DNA of 64,000 nucleotides from CAZUWH01 sp964624075 (GCA_964624075.1 CAZUWH010000006.1:1-64000), one strand, 5' to 3'; shown: positions 17,496 through 27,489, counted from the first letter of the stretch. Made by a program: numbers and translations. The notes: a model not told the origin generated them from the sequence alone.

Positions 17496-17915
17496 CTATT
17501 CCGCTTCAAAGGACCTCTGCCATAGATCGATACGGACATCGTGCGTCGCCGTCTCTTCAGATTGGTACATGTCCTCCCCCTTGCGGGCTATTGCGCAATT
17601 GATATCAACGTGATCGACGAAATAGATCGCAATCAGCTTTTCCTTGTCATCGGTAGAATTACCGCGGTGTTTGAGTGTACATCCCTGGACCATTTCCAGA
17701 AGGCTTGCCGCCGCAAGGCGCCCACATGGCCAGGAACGGCCGTTTGAATCGTGACAGATCTGGGCCAGTTCAGGGGTGTCGATCCCATATAACCGGACCG
17801 GTCCACCGCCATTGCAGCGATTATAAGCGCGTCGACCGCCGATCGACAACGTGCTGCCGTTAATGACACAGGCACGACTCGTGACATCGGCAAGTGTCGT
17901 CGTACTCATCAGCAT
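17496..17915 (-). CDS. Thermonuclease-like (SNase) protein, probable frameshift at the 5' end
   Basis: The domain is recognisable as a staphylococcal-nuclease fold: VINGSTLSIGGRR, VRLYGIDTPELAQIC, SWPCGRLAAASLLEMV and the C-terminal VRIDLWQRSFEAE. The usual arginine-bearing DRYGRxVA strand is replaced by DDKEKLIAIYF, so catalysis is doubtful. The only in-frame starts (17915, 17909) leave no proper signal peptide, while an ATG at 17946 behind GGGGAGG in another frame opens MRKETLATMF. A frameshift inside the signal peptide is the simplest reading. Confidence 0.55.
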   Translation of the reverse strand: MLMSTTTLADVTSRACVINGSTLSIGGRRAYNRCNGGGPVRLYGIDTPELAQICHDSNGRSWPCGRLAAASLLEMVQGCTLKHRGNSTDDKEKLIAIYFVDHVDINCAIARKGEDMYQSEETATHDVRIDLWQRSFEAE

Positions 17916-18040
17916 AAAACATGGTTGCAAGCGTTTCCTTGCGCATTGCGAGCCTCCCCGTTTTTTGTCTTGGTCAGAACATCCGTACGATATCCGGGTC
18001 GGCCCTTCATGCGGTCGTTGCATCCTAAACCGGACTCTGG

Positions 18041-18598
18041 TTATTCGGTCTGCTCCCGCGATTCCAGCCAGCAGGGCTGATGCTTGAGGATTTCCGCATA
18101 GACCGGGCACTGCGCGTGATGTGCGCCGGGCAGATAGGCGATGCTCATGAGAAATTCCCTGACCACTTCCGGGCCCATGAACAAGAAGGTGCCACGAAAC
18201 AGGTGGATCCATGACTCTACACCGCGCCACACTGCCACTTCCCGCCGCTGGAACTCGATCCAATCGGCAAAGGATCCATATTCGCCCTGTAATGCCATGA
18301 CCCGGCGAGCGTTCTCGATCACGGCATCAATCTTGCGCCGATTACGGATGAGAGCTGGATCGGCCAAAAGACACATCCGGCTGGTTTCGTCAAAAGCTGC
18401 CACCTGTCCTGGTACGAAATCGGCAAACGCACCTCGCAGCGCTTCCCTACGTTTCAGGACCAGGAACCACGACAGGCCGGCCTGGAAAATTTCCAGGCAC
18501 AGCCGCTCGAACAGAACCACATCCTCCGTAATCGGGAATCCGTACTCCTGGTCGCGTGATAGGGGCCATGCATAGGATGCCCGGGCGCGAGGTCGCAA
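18041..18598 (-). CDS. tag: DNA-3-methyladenine glycosylase I-like protein
   Basis: Excises 3-methyladenine from alkylated DNA. Recognised by QEYGFPITEDVVLFERLCLE, FQAGLSWFLVLKRREALRGA, DPALIRNRRKIDAVIENARR and the C-terminal region. Length (185 residues) fits the family. The start is unclear: no ATG exists in frame near the domain start, so a TTG at 18598 is proposed, and the N-terminal segment that normally carries a zinc-ligand cysteine and histidine reads RPRARASYAWPLSRD without them. The gene may be altered at its 5' end. It follows mce by a few bases on the same strand. Confidence 0.65.
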   Translation of the reverse strand: MRPRARASYAWPLSRDQEYGFPITEDVVLFERLCLEIFQAGLSWFLVLKRREALRGAFADFVPGQVAAFDETSRMCLLADPALIRNRRKIDAVIENARRVMALQGEYGSFADWIEFQRREVAVWRGVESWIHLFRGTFLFMGPEVVREFLMSIAYLPGAHHAQCPVYAEILKHQPCWLESREQTE

Positions 18599-18605
18599 TA
18601 CCAGT

Positions 18606-19004
18606 TCACGCCTGTTCAAGTTCGACCAGGGTGCCGTTGAAATCCTTCGGATGCAGGAAGATGACCGGCTTACCATGCGCACCGATCTTGACGTCCCCTA
18701 GCACCTTCTTGCCATCAGCTTTCATTCTGGCAGCGGCGGTGTTGATATCGGGGACTTCATAGCACACGTGATGAATGCCACCGCTTGGATTCTTCTCAAG
18801 AAAGGCGGCAATCGGAGATTTTTCTCCCAGGGGATGCAACAATTCGACCTTGGTATTGGGCAGCTCGACGAAAACCACGGTTACACCGTGCTCTGGCTGC
18901 GGTTGTGGCTCAGACACCTTGGCTCCCAGAGTCTGACGGTACAGATCTGTAGCTGCCTCCAAATTCGGCACGGCGATGGCCACGTGGTTCAACTTGCCGA
19001 TCAT
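18606..19004 (-). CDS. mce: Methylmalonyl-CoA epimerase
   Basis: 132 residues of the glyoxalase/VOC fold; interconverts the R and S forms of methylmalonyl-CoA in propionate metabolism. Seen: KLNHVAIAVPNLEAATDLYR with the metal-ligand histidine, VELLHPLGEKSPIAAFLEKN, GGIHHVCYEV and LVELEQA at the C-terminus. The start MIGKLNH follows GAGGGGAAAG. In relatives mce directly follows RNase J, as here, but the DUF1467 and proS genes that often come next are absent and a tag-like gene follows instead. Confidence 0.93.
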   Translation of the reverse strand: MIGKLNHVAIAVPNLEAATDLYRQTLGAKVSEPQPQPEHGVTVVFVELPNTKVELLHPLGEKSPIAAFLEKNPSGGIHHVCYEVPDINTAAARMKADGKKVLGDVKIGAHGKPVIFLHPKDFNGTLVELEQA

Positions 19005-19057
19005 GTGTTCTTTCCCCTCTTCTTTGCAAAAGAATACCATCTTTCATACAAGATTCT

Positions 19058-20713
19058 TCACAAGCGCACCAGATGCACCTCGGTCAACGGCTTCTTGCCA
19101 AAACTTTCCTTGAAACTGCGCCGCACTGCCAACCGGACCGCTTCGCGCATCGAATCATCATTGTGCCGTTCCCCTGGTGACAACCGCCCGACCGCCGCCC
19201 GTACGGCCGCCGCCACTGCCCCATCGTCCTCCTGTCTGGGATCAAGGAGACCTGGGGCAGCCAACTGCGGTTCACGTAATAGATGTCCATCCGCATCAAC
19301 CACCAGCGTCAGCACAGCTGAACCGTTGAACATCATCCGCTTGCGGCTGCGCAGGATCTGCGAATCGATGGGAACAAGACGGCAGCCATCCACCACGACC
19401 CGCCCCACCGGCACCGTACCCAGGAAAGCCGGACGGTCGGGACCAAGGCTGATCATCTGGCCGTTCTCCACCACCATGGCCGCGGCGCCGCAGGCACGGG
19501 CCAGATCGGCATGCGCTACCAGGTGACGCATTTCGCCATGAACGGGAACAAGCATTTGCGGCTGGACCAGCCGGAACATCTCCACCATCTCCGCCCGTCC
19601 CGGATGTCCGGAAACATGCACTAGGTGATCACGCTCGGTGACGACCCTGGCCCCCAGACGCGCAAACTGGTTGTGCAAACGGTGAATGGCCCGCTCATTG
19701 CCGGGGATGATGCGTGAGGAGAAGACTACCATATCCCCCTGCCCCAGCCGCACATGAGGATGGCTGAACGTGGCCACACGTGCCAGGGCCGATCGCGGTT
19801 CGCCCTGACTGCCTGTGCACACATACAACACCTGCGCACGCGGCAGCTCGGCGGCTTCTTCGGTGGTGTAAAAGCGGAGCCCCGGAAGATAGCCCGACCG
19901 TCGCGCTGCTTCAACGATGCGCCACAATGACCGTCCCATCAGAGCAACCTGCCGGTTATTGACGGCTGCCGCAATGGCAATGCTTTCCAGACGGGCGACA
20001 TTGGAAGCAAAGCAGGTCACCGCAATGCGGCCTTCAACACCTGTAAACAGGCGTGTCAGACTGGCACGGACATTGTTTTCCGATCCGGAGGTACCGGGGG
20101 TAAAGACATTGGTCGAATCACCAACCATGGCCATGACGCCCTCCGCCCCAAGACGCGCCAGGGCGACAACGTCGGCCGTCTGACCAACCAGCGGTGTGGG
20201 ATCGAATTTCCAGTCCCCGCTGTGCAGGACCAGTCCTGCCGGGGTACGAATGGCAATGGCAGTGGGCTCCGGAATGGAATGGGTGAGCGGCACGGCCTCG
20301 ATGGTAAACGGCCCCACTGTCAGCCGTTCTCCTCCTGCCAAGGTATGGACCGGAACCTCGTGGCCCAATCCGTTCTCGGCCAGCTTGCTGTCCAGAAGTG
20401 CTGTGGCAAATGGCGTGGCGTATACAGAACAACGCAGCCGTGGCCATATCCATGTCACAGCCCCCAGATGGTCCTCATGACCATGGGTGATGACTAGGCC
20501 GACCAGATCCACGCTGTGTTTTTCGATGAATGTCGGATCAGGCAGCACCACATCCACGGCCGGCATCGAATCATCCCCGAAGGTGATTCCGCAGTCAACC
20601 ATCAACCACTTGCCGCCATACCCATAAAGAAACATGTTCATGCCGATTTCCCCGGTCCCTCCCAGGGAAACGAAGACCATCTGGTTTCCGGGAATGGCGA
20701 ATTGATTGGTCAT
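19058..20713 (-). CDS. rnj: Ribonuclease J
   Basis: 551-residue metallo-beta-lactamase/beta-CASP ribonuclease that matures rRNA and degrades mRNA with endo- and 5'-3' exonuclease activity. The zinc-binding motif is HGHEDHLGAVTW, followed by LTHSIPEP, HSGDWKFDP, the beta-CASP GSQGEPRSAL and SSRIIPGNE, and HVSGHPGRAEM, then PVHGEMRHL. N-terminus MTNQFAIPGNQMVFVSLGGT matches alphaproteobacterial members. Sits between coaX and mce in the post-nuo operon. Confidence 0.96.
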   Translation of the reverse strand: MTNQFAIPGNQMVFVSLGGTGEIGMNMFLYGYGGKWLMVDCGITFGDDSMPAVDVVLPDPTFIEKHSVDLVGLVITHGHEDHLGAVTWIWPRLRCSVYATPFATALLDSKLAENGLGHEVPVHTLAGGERLTVGPFTIEAVPLTHSIPEPTAIAIRTPAGLVLHSGDWKFDPTPLVGQTADVVALARLGAEGVMAMVGDSTNVFTPGTSGSENNVRASLTRLFTGVEGRIAVTCFASNVARLESIAIAAAVNNRQVALMGRSLWRIVEAARRSGYLPGLRFYTTEEAAELPRAQVLYVCTGSQGEPRSALARVATFSHPHVRLGQGDMVVFSSRIIPGNERAIHRLHNQFARLGARVVTERDHLVHVSGHPGRAEMVEMFRLVQPQMLVPVHGEMRHLVAHADLARACGAAAMVVENGQMISLGPDRPAFLGTVPVGRVVVDGCRLVPIDSQILRSRKRMMFNGSAVLTLVVDADGHLLREPQLAAPGLLDPRQEDDGAVAAAVRAAVGRLSPGERHNDDSMREAVRLAVRRSFKESFGKKPLTEVHLVRL

Positions 20714-20740
20714 GCTGCGATCATCGTCAGAGGGTTGGAA

Positions 20741-21514
20741 TCAAAAGGTTCGATTACGCCGGTAGATTTCAAGCAGGCCACGCATAGTCAGATCCGGAGC
20801 ATGGTAATGAATGACATCTGTTGTCTCCTTGAACAGGGAAGCCAAGCCTCCCGTTGCGATCACCGTCGTCGATCCGCCGAATTCCTTGTCGATGCGCGCC
20901 ACCAGGCCTTCGATCATGCCTACATAGCCCCAGAAAACACCGGACTTCATCGCAGAGACGGTCGAGGTGCCAATCACCCGTTCAGGCCGCCCGATTGCCA
21001 CCAGGGGTAACTGCGCTGCCGCCATGTGCAAGGCCGCCAGGGATTGATACATGCCAGGCGCAATGGCCCCTCCGCAATAGCTTCCATTGCCATCGACCAT
21101 ATCAAAGGTGGTTGCCGTGCCGAAATCGATGATAGTCAACGGCCCCGGGTAGGTAATATGGCCAGCGACCGCGTTGACCAGCCGGTCAGCCCCCACCTCC
21201 TGTGGCTGGTCCATCAGAATGTGCAGGCCTAAACGCACATCGGGTTCTCCCACGATCAATGCGTCACAACCGAAAAAACGCCGGCACAATAACTGGAGGC
21301 CAAAAACCGCTGACGGCACAACCGAAGCAATGATCGCTGCCCGGACCACCTGCCGATCAATACCTTCCATTTCCAGGAGCTGTGCCAGCCATACACCGAC
21401 CTCGTCAGCAGTGCGATCCGATTTTGAGGAAGCCCGCCACTGGCCCCGGATGGCGTCACCCTCGAACAAGGCAAAGACGATATTGGTATTGCCACAGTCG
21501 ATTGCCAGAAGCAC
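20741..21514 (-). CDS. coaX: Type III pantothenate kinase
   Basis: 257 residues; phosphorylates pantothenate in the first step of CoA synthesis. ASKHA-fold motifs are present: LLAIDCGNTNIVFALFEG (phosphate 1), VGADRLVNAVAGH, IIDFGTATTFDMVD (phosphate 2), GGAIAPGM and VIATGGLASLF. The start codon is GTG. It lies between birA and rnj in the same order as in many alphaproteobacteria. Confidence 0.96.
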   Translation of the reverse strand: MLLAIDCGNTNIVFALFEGDAIRGQWRASSKSDRTADEVGVWLAQLLEMEGIDRQVVRAAIIASVVPSAVFGLQLLCRRFFGCDALIVGEPDVRLGLHILMDQPQEVGADRLVNAVAGHITYPGPLTIIDFGTATTFDMVDGNGSYCGGAIAPGMYQSLAALHMAAAQLPLVAIGRPERVIGTSTVSAMKSGVFWGYVGMIEGLVARIDKEFGGSTTVIATGGLASLFKETTDVIHYHAPDLTMRGLLEIYRRNRTF

Positions 21515-21780
21515 CGTTCATCTCCACGGTTGCTGATCCTGTACAGACATGAAAAAGCAGCATGAACTGCCTCTGCCATGCGCACTTTCCTGGAAAAGCC
21601 GCAGATTCCACTCAGATTCCATATTCACCCCGTGGCTTTTCCGCGATCAGTCACCGCTGACAGTATCTTCCTTCTGTTCCCGCTCTGTTCCCGTGGGCCG
21701 GATTCCCATGGACCGTCAGGTTCGTTTCAGAACCCTTCTTTTCCGACCGCTTCAGGGCCCGCAGCAGAAGGGGACACTCA

Positions 21781-22563
21781 CTAGAACAAGATGTCCCCTG
21801 CTAGAATGCGTCGCGGCCTCCCCTTTCCTTCTTCCAGCAGCAAAGCCCCATCTTCATCGAGACCGGCCAGAATGCCAGAAAAATCGGCGGCATCTTCTTC
21901 GTCGAACCGTACCCTCACGGATTCCCCCATGCCGGCCGCTCGCGCTAGCCACGCCTTCCGTACCGGTGCAAACCCCTCTCTCTGCCAGCGGTCAAGCCAC
22001 ATCGCCAGCCGGTGACATACGGCACGGAAGACCTCCTCAGCGGAGACCGTGCTCCCTTCCGCCGCCAGGGACGTGGCAGGACAGCGAACGGCCGCTGTGT
22101 CAGGCATCCAGACGATATTAATGCCGATTCCAATCACGATCCAGGCTGGCTGCGCAACCTCCCCTTCCAAAAGAATGCCGCACAATTTGCGTCCTGCACA
22201 CAATACGTCGTTGGGCCATTTACAAGACAACCGGCCTGCCAGCGCCGGGGCCACGTCTTCCATACCCTCCACCACCGCCACACTGGCGACTAGACTGGCC
22301 AGGGCCAGATGTGCCTTCGGCACCTGAGGCTGCAACAGAACGGAAAAATACAGATTGTCTGCCGGGCTGTGCCACGTTCGCGTCCCGCGCCCGCGCCCGT
22401 CGGTCTGAACGCCTGCCCGAATCACCACCGCTCCCGTTCCAGCCCCCCCCGCCCTGGCCAGCCATCTGGCTTCCGTATTGGTGCTACCGAGAACGTCATG
22501 GCTGACAAGGCGCCATCCGGTCGGCCAATCTTCCGGCGTTGCCACGGCCCTCTCCCCTTTCAC
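21781..22563 (-). CDS. birA: Biotin-protein ligase, class I without DNA-binding domain
   Basis: 260 residues; attaches biotin to carboxyl-carrier proteins. Catalytic motifs are TDGRGRGTRTWHSP, SCKWPNDVLCAGRKLCGIL, VIGIGINI and the C-terminal domain ending in GDILF. There is no N-terminal helix-turn-helix, so it is not a repressor. The GTG start overlaps the nuoN stop as GTGA, so it is translationally coupled to the complex I genes, the usual arrangement in this lineage. Confidence 0.95.
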   Translation of the reverse strand: MKGERAVATPEDWPTGWRLVSHDVLGSTNTEARWLARAGGAGTGAVVIRAGVQTDGRGRGTRTWHSPADNLYFSVLLQPQVPKAHLALASLVASVAVVEGMEDVAPALAGRLSCKWPNDVLCAGRKLCGILLEGEVAQPAWIVIGIGINIVWMPDTAAVRCPATSLAAEGSTVSAEEVFRAVCHRLAMWLDRWQREGFAPVRKAWLARAAGMGESVRVRFDEEDAADFSGILAGLDEDGALLLEEGKGRPRRILAGDILF

Positions 22564-24011
22564 CCTGGAGGGAACAAGGACACCGCGGCTGTCTCCGCCT
22601 GAAGCAGCAGGGGTAGCGGATAGACGAAGAAAAACATCACAACCACACTGCTTGCTATCAGGACCAGTCCAACCGCGCGCCCGGGCGGCTGATCAAGAGC
22701 CTCGATCGGCTCATCGAAGTACATGATCTTGACAATGCGCAGGTAATAAAAGGCACTTACCACACTGGTGAGGACACCAATCACCGCCAGGACATACATC
22801 TGTGCCTCAATGGCAGCCATGAAGACATAAAGCTTGCCAAAAAATCCGGCCAGAGGTGGGATGCCGGCCATCGAGAATATGAGGGCTGCCAGGGCTGCCG
22901 CCATGGCGGGCTGCGTCTTCGACAGGCCCGACAGATCTTCGATTTCCTCGACCAGACGTCCCTTCTGGCGCATGGACAGAATGACGGCAAACACACCGAG
23001 ATTCATGGCAAGATAGATGGCAAGATAGATCAGAATGCCCCGTACACCGGCCACGTTGCCCACCGTCAGACCGATCAGGACATATCCGACATGGCCGATG
23101 GAACTGTAAGCCATCAAACGTTTGATATTGGTCTGGTTGATAGCGGCAAAGGCGCCCAGTACCATCGAGCCAATCGCCAGTGCCGTTACCACCTGCTGCC
23201 ACTGTTCGCTCATGACCCCGAAGGGACCCGTCATTACCCGCACCAGCAGGGCCATGGCCGCCATTTTGGGGGTTACGGCGAAGAAGGCCGTTACCGGCGT
23301 GGGCGCGCCCTCATAGACATCTGGTGTCCACATATGGAACGGCACGGCCGAGACCTTGAAGGCTAGTCCTGCTAGAATGAAAACCATCCCGATCGTTGCA
23401 CCAAGACTGGTTCCCTCTGCACCGGCCAGAATCCTGGCCAGCTCATCGAAGCGCGTTTGACCGGTGAAGCCATACACGAACGACGCCCCGAACAACAGCA
23501 GGCCCGAGGCCAGCGCGCCAAGCACGAAATATTTCAGTCCGGCTTCGGTTGAGCGGCTGCTGTCACGATGACAGGCAGCGAGTACATACAATGACAGGCT
23601 TTGCAGCTCCAGGCCAAGATACATGGCCATCAGGTCATCGGCCGAGATCATCATCAGCATGCCAAGCGTGGCAAAGAGGATCAGGATCGAGAACTCGTAC
23701 CGATTGAGCCGCTCATGTCGCATCCATGACAGCGACATGGCGAGAGTGACCGCCGAAGCGATCAGAACCAGGCATTTCATGAACATCCCGAAACGGTCGG
23801 TCACGAACATCCCGCCGAAGGTTGTATCTCGCTCCCCTCCGCCCGTCATCACCAGCAGCCCGGCCATCAGCAAAGCTAGCACGGTCCACAGACCGACCGT
23901 CTCAGGCGTTGTCTCCCCCTGCCGGAAGACGCCTACCATCAAAAGGACCAGCCCCGCACAGGCCAAAAAAAGTTCGGGAAGGGCTGGAAGAAGATTGGGC
24001 AATTCAGTCAT
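22560..24011 (-). CDS. nuoN: NADH-quinone oxidoreductase subunit N
   Basis: 483-residue, antiporter-like proton-pumping membrane subunit of complex I, about 14 hydrophobic segments. Family landmarks include KYFVLGALASGLLLFGASFV, KVSAVPFHMWTPDVYEGAPT and YSSIGHVGYVLIGL with the conserved lysines of the pumping channel. The ATG at 24011 giving MTELPNLLPALPELFL is chosen over earlier in-frame codons because it is the family start and sits just after nuoM. Last nuo gene of the operon. Confidence 0.97.
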   Translation of the reverse strand: MTELPNLLPALPELFLACAGLVLLMVGVFRQGETTPETVGLWTVLALLMAGLLVMTGGGERDTTFGGMFVTDRFGMFMKCLVLIASAVTLAMSLSWMRHERLNRYEFSILILFATLGMLMMISADDLMAMYLGLELQSLSLYVLAACHRDSSRSTEAGLKYFVLGALASGLLLFGASFVYGFTGQTRFDELARILAGAEGTSLGATIGMVFILAGLAFKVSAVPFHMWTPDVYEGAPTPVTAFFAVTPKMAAMALLVRVMTGPFGVMSEQWQQVVTALAIGSMVLGAFAAINQTNIKRLMAYSSIGHVGYVLIGLTVGNVAGVRGILIYLAIYLAMNLGVFAVILSMRQKGRLVEEIEDLSGLSKTQPAMAAALAALIFSMAGIPPLAGFFGKLYVFMAAIEAQMYVLAVIGVLTSVVSAFYYLRIVKIMYFDEPIEALDQPPGRAVGLVLIASSVVVMFFFVYPLPLLLQAETAAVSLFPPG

Positions 24012-24031
24012 CGGGACTTCCTTCCCTCTCG

Positions 24032-25549
24032 TCACGGCGCCGCCGCCAGGGTCAATGCCTCGGCAGCGACACGCGCTACCTGGTTTTTCTCGATGAGAGT
24101 GGCGACTGACGTATGAAACACGTCCAGAAATGAAGTCGGGTAGATTCCCATCCATATCACCAGAGCCAGGAGGGGCGCAAAAACGAGAATCTCACGTGCG
24201 TTCAAATCCAGAATTCCCTGCAGGGTCGGTTTTTCCAGTTTGCCGAAAATGATGCGGCGATAGAGGTAGAGCATGTAGGCTGCTCCCAGGATCACCCCCG
24301 TCGCTGCGAACAGCGCCACCCAGCTATTGACCCGGAACACGCCCAGGAGAACGAGAAATTCGCCAACGAACCCGCTCGTGCCCGGCAATCCGACCGCTCC
24401 GAGGGTGAACACCATGAACACCAGGGCATAGAAGGGCATGCGATGCACGAGCCCGCCATAGGCGGCAATCTCGCGCGTGTGCATGCGGTCATACACCACG
24501 CCGATACACAGGAACAAAGCACCCGAAACGATGCCATGCGACAGCATCTGGAACAATGCGCCCTCTACAGCCTGGGGAGTCAGGGCGAAAATGCCAATCG
24601 TCACAAATCCCATGTGGGCAACGGAGGAATAGGCAATCAGCTTCTTCATGTCGTCTTGGGCAAGCGCCACCAGCGAGGTATAGACGACGGCCACCACGGA
24701 CAGGGTGTAAACCAGCGGCGTGAAATAGTCGCTGGCATCTGGGAACATGGGAACCGAGAAACGCAAGAAACCGTAGGCACCCATTTTCAGCAGGACGCCA
24801 GCCAGGATCACCGAACCGGCCGTCGGGGCCTCGACATGGGCATCCGGCAGCCAGGTATGTACGGGCCACATCGGAACCTTGACGGCAAATGAGGCGAAGA
24901 AAGCCAGCCACAACCATGTTTGCATCTTTTCCGGGAATGAGAAATCCATCAAGGTCGGAATATCGGTTGTCGCGGCGGCGAAATACATGGCCAACATGGC
25001 AAGCAACATGAGGACAGAGCCTGCCAACGTATAAAGAAAGAACTTGAAAGCAGCATATACGCGGCGCGGGCCGCCCCATACCCCGATAATGATGAACATC
25101 GGGATCAGAACACCCTCGAAGAAGATGTAAAAAGCCACCAGATCAAGGGCACAGAACATCCCCACCATCATGGTTTCAAGGACCAGGAAGGCGATCATGT
25201 ATTCCTTGACCCGTATCGTCACCGCCTGCCAGCTCGACAGGATGCAAATCGGGGTCAGGAATGTGGACAGGAGCACGAACAGGAGGGAAATGCCGTCCAC
25301 GCCCATGTGATAGTTCACGCCTATCCCCGGTAGCCACTCCATCTTCTCGACGAATTGAAACGCTGCCGTGTTTAGGTCGAAAAGACTCCACAGGGCCAGC
25401 GACAGGACGAATGTCACGGTGGAGGTCAACAGAGCCACGTTGCGCGCATTGCGCGCCACCAGCGCTTCTTCCCCCCGGATGGTCAGAATGACGGCCGCGC
25501 CGACCAGCGGAAGGAACGTAACCAGGGACAGGAGGGGCCAATCCATCAT
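24032..25549 (-). CDS. nuoM: NADH-quinone oxidoreductase subunit M
   Basis: 505-residue antiporter-like complex I membrane subunit. Landmarks: MGVDGISLLFVLLSTFLTPI, a glutamate-bearing FLVLETMMVGMF, AVKVPMWPVHTWLPDAHVEA and YSSVAHMGFVTIGI. The proposed start MMDWPLLSLVTFLP is five codons inside an ATG (25564) that overlaps the nuoL stop as ATGA; either may be used. Proton translocation couples to quinone reduction in the peripheral arm encoded upstream. Confidence 0.96.
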   Translation of the reverse strand: MMDWPLLSLVTFLPLVGAAVILTIRGEEALVARNARNVALLTSTVTFVLSLALWSLFDLNTAAFQFVEKMEWLPGIGVNYHMGVDGISLLFVLLSTFLTPICILSSWQAVTIRVKEYMIAFLVLETMMVGMFCALDLVAFYIFFEGVLIPMFIIIGVWGGPRRVYAAFKFFLYTLAGSVLMLLAMLAMYFAAATTDIPTLMDFSFPEKMQTWLWLAFFASFAVKVPMWPVHTWLPDAHVEAPTAGSVILAGVLLKMGAYGFLRFSVPMFPDASDYFTPLVYTLSVVAVVYTSLVALAQDDMKKLIAYSSVAHMGFVTIGIFALTPQAVEGALFQMLSHGIVSGALFLCIGVVYDRMHTREIAAYGGLVHRMPFYALVFMVFTLGAVGLPGTSGFVGEFLVLLGVFRVNSWVALFAATGVILGAAYMLYLYRRIIFGKLEKPTLQGILDLNAREILVFAPLLALVIWMGIYPTSFLDVFHTSVATLIEKNQVARVAAEALTLAAAP

Positions 25550-25560
25550 TGCCGCAAGCC

Positions 25561-27489
25561 TCATCCGAGATGGAAAAGTATGAACCAGGTTACGAAAGCC
25601 GCCACACCGACAATCATCGCGAAGGCGTAATGATAGATATAACCGGATTGCAGACGACCCAGACGCCGGGCGATATCGCGACTGGCTGCCGCCACGCCGT
25701 CAGGCCCGATCCCATCGATCACCGCGCCGTCGCCTCCCTTCCACAGACCGCGACCAATGGCAAAGGCGGGGCGAACGAACAGCAGATCATAGAGTTCGTC
25801 GAAGTACCACTTGTTGAGAAGAAATTTGTACAAGACATTGAAAACACTGGCCAGAAAGCCTGGCAGCACCGGCAGCCGGATATAGAGCAGATAGGCCAGG
25901 GCAATCCCTCCGCCCCCCACAATGAGGGGGGCCAGTTTCACCCACATCGGGACATGATGGGCCGCGACGATGGAATCATGGGCCGCCTGTACCGCAATGG
26001 CCTGCCCCCAGAAGGCTTCCCGATGCTCACCCACAAAGGACTCATAACCGATCCAACCTGAAAACAATGCCCCCGCTGCCAGCATCAGAAGCGGCATCAG
26101 CATCGCGGGCGGCGATTCATGAACATGGGCCATCACTTTTTCATCGGCGCGAGGCTGGCCATGGAAGGTCATGAACAGCAGACGCCAGGAATAGAAGGCG
26201 GTCATGAAGGCAGCGGCGATGCCCATCCAGAATGCGAGGCGCCCAGCCACCGATGGCGCGCCGAACGCCGCTTCCAGAATGATATCCTTCGAGTAATAGC
26301 CGGCAAAGAACGGAATGCCGGCCAGGGCCAGACTGCCGACCCACATCATTGCATAAGTGACCTTGATCCGGCCGGCAATGCCGCCCATGCGACGCATGTC
26401 CTGCTCCCCCGACATGGCATGGATGACCGAACCAGCCGATAGGAACAGCAATGCCTTAAAGAAGGCATGGGTCATCAGATGGAAAATGGCTGCCTGATAG
26501 GCCGAGACACCGATGGCAAAGAACATGTAGCCCAGCTGCGAACACGTGGAATAGGCGATCACTCGTTTGATGTCATTCTGGACGCACCCTATAGTCGCAG
26601 CGAAAAAGGCTGTACTTGCGCCAATAATCGCCACCACCATCAGGGCCGTTTCGGAATGTTCGAACAGCGGCGACATGCGCACCACCATGAACACCCCTGC
26701 CGTCACCATGGTGGCGGCATGAATCAAGGCCGAAACCGGTGTCGGACCTTCCATAGCATCTGGCAGCCAGGTATGCAAACCGATCTGGGCTGACTTGCCC
26801 ATGGCACCCACGAACAGCAACAGACAGATGATCGTGAGGGCGTGCCACTCGACGCCGAAGAACGTTATGTGGTCGCCGGCATGGGCCGCCGCCGTTGCAA
26901 AGATCTGATCGAAACGAACCGAGTCGAATAGAACGAACGTGGCAAAAATGCCGAGCACGAATCCGAAATCGCCGACCCGATTGACGATAAATGCCTTGAT
27001 GGCCGCCGCATTGGCCAAGGGGCGATCGTGCCAGAAGCCGATCAGAAGATACGAGGCCAGCCCGACTCCCTCCCAGCCGAAGAAAAGCTGTACCAGATTG
27101 TCCGCGGTCACGAGCATTAGCATGAAGAAGGTGAACAGGGATAGATAGCTCATGAACCGCGGCACGGAGGGATCGTGATGCATGTAGCCGATGGCATAGA
27201 CATGCACCATGAACGACACCACCGTGACCACCAGCAGCATGACGGCCGTCAGACTGTCGAATTTCAGGGCCCACGCCACATCAAGGCTGTCGGATTGGAT
27301 CCAGGGCAGAAGCGGCACGGTTTGCGCCTCGCCCCCCACCACGATGGTAAAGATGCCCGCTGACAGGACGGCAGCAGAACCAACACCGGCGCAGGTGACG
27401 AGCTGCGCACCCCGGTCTCCCAGCCGACGTCCGAAAAAACCGGCAATGAGAGCACCGAGCAGGGGCAGAAAGATGGCTGCAACATACAT
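25561..27489 (-). CDS. nuoL: NADH-quinone oxidoreductase subunit L
   Basis: 642 residues, the largest antiporter-like subunit with the long lateral helix at its C-terminal end. Landmarks: FFGWEGVGLASYLLIGFWHD, GKSAQIGLHTWLPDAMEGPT, HAATMVTAGVFMVVRMSP and YSTCSQLGYMFFAIGVSAYQ. Full length, no interruptions. Seven bases separate it from nuoK. Confidence 0.97.
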   Translation of the reverse strand: MYVAAIFLPLLGALIAGFFGRRLGDRGAQLVTCAGVGSAAVLSAGIFTIVVGGEAQTVPLLPWIQSDSLDVAWALKFDSLTAVMLLVVTVVSFMVHVYAIGYMHHDPSVPRFMSYLSLFTFFMLMLVTADNLVQLFFGWEGVGLASYLLIGFWHDRPLANAAAIKAFIVNRVGDFGFVLGIFATFVLFDSVRFDQIFATAAAHAGDHITFFGVEWHALTIICLLLFVGAMGKSAQIGLHTWLPDAMEGPTPVSALIHAATMVTAGVFMVVRMSPLFEHSETALMVVAIIGASTAFFAATIGCVQNDIKRVIAYSTCSQLGYMFFAIGVSAYQAAIFHLMTHAFFKALLFLSAGSVIHAMSGEQDMRRMGGIAGRIKVTYAMMWVGSLALAGIPFFAGYYSKDIILEAAFGAPSVAGRLAFWMGIAAAFMTAFYSWRLLFMTFHGQPRADEKVMAHVHESPPAMLMPLLMLAAGALFSGWIGYESFVGEHREAFWGQAIAVQAAHDSIVAAHHVPMWVKLAPLIVGGGGIALAYLLYIRLPVLPGFLASVFNVLYKFLLNKWYFDELYDLLFVRPAFAIGRGLWKGGDGAVIDGIGPDGVAAASRDIARRLGRLQSGYIYHYAFAMIVGVAAFVTWFILFHLG

